From Lates calcarifer (taxonomy: Eukaryota > Chordata > Actinopteri > Centropomidae), in contig NC_066833.1 of the NCBI RefSeq assembly GCF_001640805.2, positions 12,574,984 through 12,638,983 on the forward strand: a DNA stretch of 64,000 nucleotides. The letters are read 5' to 3'. The notes beneath the pieces were generated by a model. The model searched no databases, was not told the DNA's origin, and saw only the letters and a program-made list of their open reading frames with translations. The stretch's first letter is position 1. Every line of letters begins with the position of its first letter. Shown in pieces: positions 1-13,599 of the stretch. Made by a program: the position numbers and the translations under genes.

Positions 1-3000
1 TGACTTTTTTGACCGTTTTTGACACCTTAGTATACTATGACTTTTTTTTGACTGTTTTTGACGACTTAGTATACTATGCCATTTTTTGACCGTTTTTGAC
101 ACCTTAGTATACTATGACTTTTTTTGACTGTTTTTGACACCTTAGTATACTATGACTTTTTTTGACCGTTTTTGACGCCCTAGTATACTATGACTTTTTT
201 TGACCATTTTTGACGCCATACTAAACTAACATTTTTTGACCGTTTTTGATGCCATGCTATACTATGACATTTTTGAGCGTTTTTGACGCCATACTAAACT
301 ATGACATTTTTTGACCGTTTTTGACACCTTAGTATACTATGACTTTTTTTGACTGTTTTTGACGCCTTAGTATACTATGACTTTTTTTGACATTTTTTGA
401 TGTCTTACTATACTATGATATTTTTTGACACCTTACTATACTATGACATTTTTTCACATTTTTTGACGCTCTTACTATACTATGACATTTTTTCACATTT
501 TTTGACGCCTTAGTATACTATGACATTTTTTCACATTTTTTGATGTCTTACTATACTATGACATTTTTATTTTTGTGTCATTTTTGACACCTATACTATG
601 ACATTTTTTCACATTTTTTGATGTTTACTTACTATGAATTTTTACATTTTTTTGTTTCTATACTATGACATTTTTTCACATTTTTTTGACGCCTTACTAT
701 ACTATGACATTTTTTCACATTTTTTGACGCCTTAGTATACTATGACATTTTTTCACATTTTTTGATGTCTTACTATACTATGACATTTTTTGGCCATTTT
801 TGACACCTTACTATACTATGACATTTTTTCACATTTTTTGATGTCTTACTATACTATGACATTTTTTAACATTTTTTGATGTTTTACTATACTATGACAT
901 TTTTTCACATTTTTTGACGCCTTACTATACTATGACATTTTTTGACCATTTTTGACGCCATACTAAACTGACATTTTTTGACCATTTTTGACGCCATACT
1001 AAACTAACATTTTTTGACCGTTTTTGATGCCATGCTATACTATGACATTTTTTCACATTTTTTGATGTCTTACTATACTATGACATTTTTTGGCCATTTT
1101 TGACACCTTACTATACTATGACATTTTTTCATATTTTTTGATGTCTTACTATACTATGACATTTTTTAACATTTTTTGATGTTTTACTATACTATGACAT
1201 TTTTTCACATTTTTTGACGCCTTACTATACTATGACATTTTTTGACATTTTTTGACGCCTTACTATACTATGACATTTTTTGGCCATTTTTGACGCCTTA
1301 CTATATTATGACATTTTTTCACATTTTTTGACGCCTTACTATACTATGACATTTTTTGGCCATTTTTGACGCCTTATTATACTATGACATTTTTTCACAT
1401 TTTTTGATGCCTTACTATACTATGACATTTTTTCACATTTTTTGACGCCTTACTATACTATGACATTTTTTGGCCATTTTTGACGCCTTACTATACTATG
1501 ACATTTTTTGACCGTTTTTGACGCCCTAGTATACTGTGACTTTTTTGACCGTTTTTGACACCTTAGTATACTATGACTTTTTTTTGACTGTTTTTGACGA
1601 CTTAGTATACTATGCCATTTTTTGACCGTTTTTGACACCTTAGTATACTATGACTTTTTTTGACTGTTTTTGACACCTTAGTATACTATGACTTTTTTTG
1701 ACCGTTTTTGACGCCCTAGTATACTATGACTTTTTTTGACCATTTTTGACGCCATACTAAACTAACATTTTTTGACCGTTTTTGATGCCATGCTATACTA
1801 TGACATTTTTGAGCGTTTTTGACGCCATACTAAACTATGACATTTTTTGACCATTTTTGACGCCTTAGTATACTATGACATTTTTTGAGCGTTTTTGACG
1901 CCTTAGTATACTACGACATTTTCTGAGCGTTTTTGACGCCATACTAAACTATGACATTTTTTGACCGTTTTTGACGCCATGCTATACTATGACATTTTTT
2001 GGCCATTTTTGACGCCTTAGTATACTATGACTTTTTTTTTTACTTTTTTTGACAATTTTTAACACCATACTAAACTATGACATTTTTTGAGCGTTTTTGA
2101 CGCCATACTATACTATGACATTTTTTGACCGTTTTTGTCGCCTTAGTATACTATGACATTTTCTGAGCATTTTTTGACGCCATACTATACTATGACACTT
2201 TTTGACTGTTTTTGACACCATACTAAACTGACATTTTTTGGCCATTTTTAACAATTTTTGAAGCCTTATTATACTATGACATTTTTTGGCCATTTTTGAC
2301 GCCTTAGTATATTATGACATTTTTTGAGCGTTTTTGACGCCTTATTATACTATGACATTTTTTGGCCATTTTTAACAATTTTTGAAGCCTTACTATACTA
2401 TGACATTTTTTGGCCTTATAGTATGACATTTTTTTAGCGTTTTTGACGCCATGCTATACAATGACATTTTTTGACCGTTTTTGATGCCTTAGTATAGTAT
2501 GACATTTTTTTAGCGTTTTTGACGACTTAGCATACTATGACATTTTTTGAGCATTTTTGACGCCTTATTATATACTATGACATTTTTTGACCGTTATTGA
2601 CGACTTAGTATACTATGACATTTTCTGAGCGTTTTTCACGCCATACTAAACTATGACATTTTCTGAGCGTTTTTGAAGCCATAGTATACTATGACATTTT
2701 TTGGCCATTTTTAACAATTTTTGAAGCATTACTATGACATTTTTTGAGCATTTTTGAAGTCTTATACTATGACATTTTTTGAGCATTTTTGAAGTCTTAC
2801 ACTATGACATTTTTTCACCATTTTTGACGCCTTATTATACTATGACATTTTTTGGCCATTTTTGATGTCTTAGTATACGATGACATTTTTTGACCATTTT
2901 TGACAATTTTTGATGCCTTACTATATTATGACATTTTTTAACCATTTCTGACGACTTAGCATACTATGACATTCTTTGGCGATTTTTGACGCCTTAATAT

Positions 3001-3490
3001 ACTATGACATTTGTTGGCCATTTTTGATAATTTTTGATGCCTTACTATACTATGACATTTTTTGGCCATTTTTGATGCCTTAGTATATTATGACATTTTT
3101 TGACCATTTTTGACGCCTTAGTATACTATGACTTTTTTTGACCATTTTTGACGCCATACTATGACATTTTTTGACCGTTTTTGACGCCTTATTATACTAT
3201 GACATTTTTTGACCGTTTTTGACGCCTTATTATACTATGACATTTTTTGGCCATCTTTGATGTCTTAGTATACTATGACATTTTTTGAGCGTTTTTGAAA
3301 ATTTTTGATGCCTCACTATACTATGACATTTTTTGAGCATTTTTGACGCCTTAGTATACTATGACATTTTTTGGCCATTTTTGATGTCTTAGTATACAAT
3401 GACATTTTTTGACCATTTTTGACAATTTTTGACGCCTTACTATACTATGACTTTTTTTGACAAATTTTGACATCTTACTGTACTATGACA
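1..3490. repeat. ~38-bp T-rich tandem satellite array
   Basis: About 90 head-to-tail copies of a unit near 38 bp. Each unit joins two T-tract blocks (GACATTTTTT, then GACCATTTTT or CACATTTTTT) to a GACGCCTTACTATACTAT-like tail. Copies differ by substitutions (GACGCC/GATGTC/GACACC, ACTATAC/AGTATAC) and occasional indels. The array is cut by the left edge, so its full length is unknown. It stops abruptly near 3490, where the next repeat type begins. Short open frames on the minus strand (Lys/Ser/His-rich) simply translate the repeat and are not genes. The class (satellite or minisatellite) is clear; I cannot name the family. Confidence 0.95.
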
Positions 3491-3849
3491 TTTTTTTCTC
3501 ATCAACAGTTTAACCATGAAAGCAGATAATTGTTCAATATTACAGTTGAACCAGAACATTTAACAAAACATTTTTATGCCTTACTACAATGACATGTTTT
3601 CATATTTTCATTTTATCCTTAAATTCCTCCTTTTCTTTGAACTGTTCTTACATGAACTATGTAAATAAACTTCATTCATGATTTATGTCTATTTTTTAAC
3701 AAAAAATGAACTATTCACACTGAAGATCAAAGACTGAGGATAAACAGTTTAATGTCAGTGCCCTGTGTTGGACAGTTGATGTAAAGCTGTTTGTGAATTA
3801 CCTGGAGGCCTCTGTCCTGGTCTCAAACAACTTCTTCACTGTACAAAGG

Positions 3850-4240
3850 CTCTGTGATCGTGGACTACGTCTCTGTGATCTCGGACAATGTCTCTGAGAT
3901 TATGGACAAAGTCTCTGCGATCACGGACAATGTCTTTGTAATCGTGGACGATGTCTCTGAGATCATAGACGCTGTCTCTGTAACCGTCGACAAATATCTC
4001 CATGATCGCGGTCATGCCGTCGAATCGAGGAACCACAGTGTCACTACCGATTCTTGCGCAGAGCTCTACGAAGCATGGGACAATGTCTCTGATCGTGGAC
4101 AACATCTCTCTCATCTTTGACAAGGCCTCTGCGATCGTGGACAATGTCTCTGATCATGGACGATGTCTCCCTCATCCTCAACAATGTCTCTCCAATCATG
4201 GACCATGTCTCTGTGATCATGGATGACGTCATGGACGAAG
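3850..4240. repeat. 21-bp minisatellite, module copy 1
   Basis: Roughly six 21-bp repeats of the form GTCTCTGNGATCNTGGACAAT, then an ~85-bp non-repeat core that is CpG-richer (about 3985-4070), then about seven more repeats. Because 21 is a multiple of three, the array is open on both strands. The plus strand reads as V-S-x-I-x-D-x heptads (about 88 codons) and the minus strand as R-D-I-V-H-D-x heptads (about 102 codons). I do not recognise either product. There is no clear start codon context or splice pattern, so I annotate it as a repeat, with coding potential noted. Confidence 0.85.
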
Positions 4241-4659
4241 TGGTGATACCTGGAAATCAAAGAGAAACATACAAAGGAAAATGATCAATACTCTACTACC
4301 TATTCCTCATCAACAGCTTAACCATGAAAACAGATAATTATTCAACATTACAGTCGAACCAGAACATCTAACAAAACTTTTTTTATGCCTTACTATATAC
4401 AATGACATGTTTTGATATTTTCATTTTATCCTTAAATTTCTCCTTTTCTTTGAACTGTTCTTACATGAACTATGTAAATAAACTTTATTCATGGGTTAAG
4501 TCTTTTTTTTGACAAATTCTAAATTATTCAGACTGAAGATCAAAGACTGAACAAAAACAATTTAATGTCAGTGCCCTGTGTTGGACAGTTGATGTAAAGC
4601 TGTTTGTGAATTACCTGGAGGCCTCTGTCCTGGTCTCAAACAACTTCTTCACTGTACGA

Positions 4660-5053
4660 AGACTCTCTGTGATCGTGGACTACGTCTCTGTGATCGCAGA
4701 CAATGTCTCTGAGATTATGGACAAAGTCTCTGCGATCATGGACAATGTCTTTGTAATCGTGGACGATGTCTCTGAGATCATAGACGCTGTCTCTGTAACC
4801 GTCGACAAATATCTCCATGATCGCGGTCATGCCGTCGAATCGAGGAACCAGTGTCACTACCGATTCTTGCGCAGAGCTCTACGAAGCATGGGACAATGTC
4901 TCTGATCGTGGACAACGTCTCTCTCATCTTGGACAAGGTTTCTGCGATCGTGGACAATGTCTCTGATCGTGGACGATGTCTCCCTCATCCTCAACAATGT
5001 CTTTCCAATCATGGACCATGTCTCTGCGATCATGGATGACGTCATGGACGAAG
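4660..5053. repeat. 21-bp minisatellite, module copy 2
   Basis: Same architecture as the first array: repeats, central core around 4797-4885, repeats. In this copy the plus-strand frame runs unbroken from the upstream conserved block (near 4606) into the heptads, giving about 99 codons. In copies 1 and 3 a small indel before the array breaks that join. The end of the array contains TGACGTCA, followed by about 25 bases missing from the other copies (about 5055-5079). Confidence 0.85.
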
Positions 5054-5413
5054 TGTATCCAAAAGAAGGTTTAATCGAAGTGGTGACACCTGGAAATCAA
5101 AGAGAAACATGCAAAGGAAAATGATCAATACACTACTACCTATTCCTCATCAACAGTTTAACCATGATAACACAATATATATTCATCATTACAGAAATAT
5201 GCATCATTACAGCTGAACCACAACATTACAGGGCTGTTTCAGAAAATGAAATACTGATACTGAATACTGAACATAAACAATACTAAGGATAGTAATACTG
5301 AGGATAAACAGTTTAATGTCAGTGCTCTGTGTTGGACAGTTGATGTAAAGCTGTTTGTGAATTACCTGGAGGCCTCTGTCCTGGTCTCAAACAACTTCTT
5401 CACTGTAGAAAGG

Positions 5414-5804
5414 CTCTGTGATCGTGGACTACGTCTCTGTGATCTCGGACAATGTCTCTGAGATTATGGACAAAGTCTCTGCGATCACGGACAATGTCTT
5501 TGTAATCGTGGACGATGTCTCTGAGATCATAGACGCTGTCTCTGTAACCATCGACAAATATCTCCATGATCGCGGTCATGCCGTCGAATCGAGGAACCAC
5601 AGTGTCACTACCGATTCTTGCGCAGAGCTCTACAAAGCATGGGACAATGTCTCTGATCGTGGACAACGTCTCTCTCATCTTTGACAAGGCCTCTGCGATC
5701 GTGGACAATGTCTCTGATCATGGACGATGTCTCCCTCATCCTCAACAATGTCTCTCCAATCACGGACCATGTCTCTGTAATCATGGATGACGTCATGGAC
5801 GAAG
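5414..5804. repeat. 21-bp minisatellite, module copy 3
   Basis: Nearly identical to the array in copy 1, with a few substitutions. It has the same central core and the same heptad-encoding frames on both strands (88 codons plus, 102 codons minus). Closeness to copy 1 rather than to the adjacent copy 2 suggests duplication of a larger block or gene conversion. Confidence 0.85.
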
Positions 5805-6244
5805 TGGTGACACCTGGAAATTAAAGAGAAACATACAAAGGAAAATGATCAATACTCTACTACCTATTCCTCATCAACAGCTTAACCATGAAAACAGATA
5901 ATTATTCAACATTACAGAAATATGCATCATTACAGCTGAACCACAACATTACAGGGCTGTTTCAGAAAATGAAATACTGATACTGAATACTGAACATAAA
6001 CAATGTCAGTGCTCTGTGTTGGACAGTTGATGTAAAGCTGTTTGTGAATTACCAGAAGGCCTCTGTCCTGGCCTCAAAGAACTTCTTCATTGTATGAAGA
6101 CTCTGTGATCGCGAACAGTGTTGTGGATGAACTGGTGAACCCTGGAGGAAATCAAAGAGAATAGTTTAACCATGAAAATATAGATACATATTCACCATTA
6201 CAGCTGAACCACAACATTTAACAAACATTAGAGGGCTGTTTCAG

Positions 6245-6540
6245 AAAATGAACAGTTGACTGTCATAGTCTAATATGTCTAGCACATACACATAGTTAAG
6301 AATTTCTGATTATGTACAAACAAAGTGAAGATATTTTTTCATCCCATTTTGACTGAAAGACACAAAATTTAGCATTTTTTGGTTCTGATGTGTTTGATAT
6401 TGTTTGGAGAGGAGAGAAGAGCTACAGTCCATTTGTCTACAGACAAAACACTGACACACATTACTGTCACACATGACAAGAAAAAGCATCAAATCCTTAG
6501 GAACAACAAAGTAACTAAAATGTTTGAGGATCAAACTTGG
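6245..6540. other. Unannotated A/T-rich spacer
   Basis: Single-copy looking sequence after the module remnants. I see no gene, RNA or clear repeat in it. Confidence 0.5.
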
Positions 6541-6599
6541 GGAGGAGCACAGATTTAAAATTTAGTTTTCAAGCTCAAATGTTAAGGCACCACAAACAA

Positions 6600-7210
6600 A
6601 TTTCTCATAACCAATATATACAAATGTGGGTCAATAAAACGAACAAAAACGACAAAAAACATCGATGCAAAACAATCACAATGAGATGCTTAACCGCTAC
6701 AATGAAACAAAAAATGATCTCAAAGAAATGTAAAATGATCAGAAATGGATGCAGAACTACAGAGACGCAGTAAGGCCACAAAGAGACAAAGAAGCTGACC
6801 ATAAATAGATGTAAAATGACCGAGTCAAGACGCAAAGTGATGCAATAGGACCACAAACAGACACAAAATGATCACAAAGACATGATATAGACAAACAGAC
6901 TAGAGTTACCTTGCCTCCGTAAAGTGCCCACAACCCATGTCAGGGACGCTATAGTCACAGAGACACAAACACACTTTAACCAACGAAAATAAAAACAACT
7001 ACAAAATTGAAAGACAGGGCTAATGCTAATGCTCGCAACTAATGCTAACGCTGACATCTTGGTGTAAAGCAGCAAAGTACAGACGCAATGTAATACAAAA
7101 TGGCCACAAACCGACGACAACAATATAACAGACCGCTGAGTTAAAATGGCCAGGGTAGAACACAAAGTGACAAGGGATGCAAAGTGACTGTAAACAAATA
7201 TAACAGGGAT
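6600..7210. repeat. Degenerate short-period A-rich repeat
   Basis: Loosely repeated phrases such as ACAAAATGA, CCACAAA, GAGACAAA and GATGCAAA recur every 10-30 bases. This pattern of decayed minisatellites is common in teleost DNA. Open frames on both strands are low complexity and not gene-like. A 16-base phrase, CATGTCAGGGACGCTA, occurs here at 6936-6951 and again at 7269-7284. Confidence 0.55.
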
Positions 7211-7239
7211 TGAAACAGACTATCGAGAGTTCGTAGTGT

Positions 7240-7570
7240 TTTCGCCCATCCACGTTGGGAGTTCAATTCATGTCAGGGACGCTAGTTCGCTCCTTAGCCT
7301 TACCTTGGAGCCGAAGGTGTATTCAGCGTTCAGCCTCACTCGTGTTCGACAAAAAAAGCAGCTCCAAAGTTTGTTTTAGCATCCAGGCTTCTTCGGTAAT
7401 TAGGTTTTAAAACAGTACTGACAAACCGAGACGCCGGTCCGAACGTTGGTTTAAGCCTTCCGGCTTCATTTCTCCGCCTCTCTGCGCTCCTCCCAGAAGG
7501 ACGATGACGACACACGACGCAGCCAATGACAACACACGCAAACCAACAACGGCAGTAAAAAAAAACGCCA
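7240..7570. promoter_or_regulatory. CpG-richer promoter-like patch, no gene assigned
   Basis: CpG density is clearly higher than in its surroundings. The segment contains an AGCCAATGAC CCAAT-type box near 7522-7531. On the minus strand it contains a donor-like CCAAG|GTAAGG around 7306-7311. This could be the promoter and first non-coding exon of a minus-strand transcript running left, or a retained repeat 5' end. A minus-strand ATG near 7472 opens only about 20 codons. Weak evidence. Confidence 0.25.
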
Positions 7571-9785
7571 ATTGGCCAGCTGATTATGTTGCTTCATTTG
7601 TTTATTTCGCGTTTTGGTGTCTCTCATCAAAGAGAGCAGTATTGTTGAGGGAGATTCCAGTTTCTCAAAAGACAGGACTGACTTCCTCTTTGTGGTCATT
7701 TTGTTCTTGCTTTCCAATGTTTTTTTCTTCCCAACAGTACAACTTTAGTCTACTCTCTCTCACACACAGATACACAGTCAGATAGACAATGGAGGCTCCA
7801 GAGATGGGAAAGAGAGAAGCTTGAAATCCAGGTCAGGCATTGATGCTGACTCTGAACACATGATTTGATCCACCGCCAGAACCTCTGTTCACTTCCTCAT
7901 AGCTCTTCCACTGTGTCTCTCTCTCACAGACACCTAAAGAGAAATCTTAAAAGAATTTGTGGCCTCAGGGAGAATTTGCATCTTGGAAGTTTTTCTTTGG
8001 CAAACAACAGTTGTGTGCAGTGACTGTGCACAGCACCTGGAGTCGTCACAGCGAGGCAGCCAGGTTTCAGTACAGTTACGCCTGCACAGATAAAACCAAA
8101 GCCTGTGTTCAGTGATTATGTCCTACTGCACCAAGAGAAGTGCTGTAATAACAGATAAACTGTTTGTCAAGTAGTAGTTCCAACAGGTAACTCATCAAAA
8201 ATAGCTGTTTTCTCCCTGTGGATATTAAATAAACAAGATACATCAAGTTCATTTATGAGGTGTATAGTTGTATGTGGGTGATTTTTGTCTTTATGCTAAG
8301 CTAATTTAAGAACATCCTTGTTTGATTTTTGCATTTCACTTTTGGAAAGAAAGGAGATAAATATTGAAAAACAACATGTTTCTGTTATGTCAATATCATA
8401 CTGACATCCTGATATTTGTGTCCTGACATCGGTATATCAGTGTCCCACAGGCCTTGGAGTGATGAGCCAAACAAGCTGAAAAAGGACAAACATGGTCTTT
8501 CTTTACAAAAACAAATGATGCAATTAGAAATGATATGATCATACATTTGCTTCAGGGAACTTGAGTCACTGTACATACACCAATCCAGGAATCCATCCAT
8601 TTTTTCTATATCATTTATCCTGCTCAGAACTGTAGGAGGCTGGAGTTCAGAGGTGCGGCACACCTGGACAGAATAATGGCACAAATTAAACATGATGAGG
8701 GCAGAACACACACCACATGAATTGCTTTGTATAATCTACACAGTCAAACACTCCCAGAACTATATGGAAAAACATAATCAGGCTTTTCTGTTTGGTCTTT
8801 TCTGGTCTTTTCAGCACCAATAACAACAACATCAACATGATGATGGAGCTGTGTATGTGGTTATCTCACTGTGCTTCAGACAACAAACCAAATCCTCCCC
8901 TATGTACTTCAAGCGAAGCAAAACACACTTGTCAGTCTACTCTTAATTATACGCAAGTCTGCTGTTTAGTTTTTCCTCCTCTCCATTGGTGGAGTTTGTG
9001 TGACCTCCCCAAGCACACCCCTTTGATGCAGTTGCTAGGCAACCTCTGCTCCGTTTCTGCCAACCTCTCTCTCTCTCTCTGAGCAGACAGCTAGGTTGTC
9101 TTTGTCAGAGAGAGTGAATGATGTAAGTCGGCTGTAACTGATCCATTCATGTGCACATCGCCCTGAGCGAATCTGAGTTGTCATCCACCGTGTTAGGCTG
9201 AGTTTAACAGTTACATCGGTGTTTTTTGTTACAATAACACAGCCAGATGAGGCTCTCGTGTGTGAACAAAGTTGCAGCTCACACTGACTTTAAAAGATCT
9301 TATCAGCGAGGAGTTATTGCATTCCTGTACTCATAGAGAAGAAGGCTGTAATTTAAGTCAATTTTATTTACATAACGCAGAGTCATAACTATCTAACTAT
9401 CATACAGGCAACTCAGGCGATTCTTTATGCCACAATATAACTGTACTCTTAAGAATTAAACCCATTTCTCACCCTCATAGCAAAAAACAAGCTGCCACTT
9501 TATTAGGTGCATCTGGCTAAAACAATAGTACAACAGTCTTGCGACAAATCTTTCATGAAGGTTGTCACATTATGTTTTTGTTGAAACATTTTCAAAAGAT
9601 ATAGTTCGCGGTGCCTAACTTATTTACACTATGTTAGCTTTAACTAGGTGGCAACTGAGTGTATTTGCCATCAATAGGAACTTTATTATTTCTGTTACTA
9701 CCACCGCTGCTATTATCACTACTGTCTCTTCACCTGTCTCTTTTTCCCCCTTGTTTGTTTATTGATAGGTCACATTTCTTCCTCC
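7570..9785. other. Intergenic sequence upstream of serp2
   Basis: No exon or RNA gene seen. It contains a short CT run at about 9066-9080 and a fragment of a dispersed repeat near 8585-8660. The remainder is ordinary A/T-rich spacer. Confidence 0.5.
8585..8660 (+). repeat. Fragment of a dispersed teleost repeat
   Basis: Contains ATCCATCCATTTTTTCTATA, then TCATTTATCC and a GGAGGCTGGAG phrase. I recall this string order from a very common fish interspersed repeat; a related copy lies near 47255-47535. Identified from memory, not by a search. Confidence 0.4.
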
Positions 9786-13088
<3,303 letters not shown>

Positions 13089-13129
13089 CCATATTTCAGA
13101 TCATTCAGAGCATCCGCATGGGGATGTGA
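13089..13129 (+). CDS. serp2: serp2 exon 3 and stop
   Basis: Completes the split Ala codon and encodes IFQIIQSIRMGM followed by TGA. This is the invariant C-terminal tail of the SERP family, ending the tail anchor. Total coding length is 198 bases (84+73+41), with no frame breaks. Confidence 0.97.
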
Positions 13130-13595
13130 TCCAGAAGGCTTCTCCGGACCCACGCCCCACCCCACACGGCCCCATGCCCTCACTGAGCCTGGCTAGCCCA
13201 CACCTGCACACCACAGACCCCCCTCCCCCATCTTCCAGAGGCCCAGAGACTGACACCAGAGCTTCAGATCAAGCCGATTTTGAGCGAGAGAGATAGAGAG
13301 AGAAGCTTCCTCCGACCACCGCCTCCTCCACCTCCACCACCCCTGATCAGCGTTTACAGTGTTGCAGTTTGTGGTACTGACAGCTTTTCTATGGACAGTC
13401 TAAAACCACGCTGGCAGAAGAACGTGTGTGTCTCATTACTCACTTGGCACTTGTTTGTGTTTAGGTGTGAGACTGTTGACGTGAGACTGCGGCTGGTGAT
13501 TCCTGCTGACAATGTGCCATATCTGTCTGTCTCGGTGTTCATGTGTGTTGTGTGAGAAGAATCTTTTTTCAAATAAATGTCGAGCATTTAGGGAG
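13130..13595 (+). other. serp2: serp2 3' UTR with polyadenylation signal
   Basis: Follows the serp2 stop. It contains a C-rich, CCACC/CCTCC-repeating stretch (about 13308-13345) and a canonical AATAAA at 13572-13577. Cleavage would fall near 13590-13600. The 3' end is predicted from the signal only. Confidence 0.6.
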
Positions 13596-13599
13596 CACC

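Larger units (their letters stand above)
3498..6240. repeat. Tandem 0.72-0.84-kb module, three full copies plus remnants
   Basis: Copies start at the shared motif CTCATCAACAG near 3499, 4306, 5146 and 5870. Each runs through an A/T-rich leader, a segment containing GTGTTGGACAGTTGATG, an ACCTGGAGGCCTCTGTCC block, a 21-bp minisatellite, and a tail ending near AAAGGAAAATGATCAATA. Copies one and three share details that copy two lacks. The fourth copy (5870-6160) is truncated, keeping the leader and conserved block but losing the minisatellite. A short fifth remnant follows near 6161-6260. The unit is a local segmental tandem duplication. I do not recognise it as a named transposon. Confidence 0.9.

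Noticed and set aside
1453..2293. Small Lys/Ser/His-rich open frames on the minus strand
   Set aside because: They are direct translations of the 38-bp satellite and shift frame from unit to unit.
1..3490. CRISPR-like array of repeats
   Set aside because: Units are contiguous, variable and lack unique spacers, and the genomic context is a vertebrate nuclear genome.
9060..9115. CT-rich stem with CAGAGAGAG partner as a structured RNA
   Set aside because: Pairing relies on simple CT/GA sequence and is expected from low complexity.
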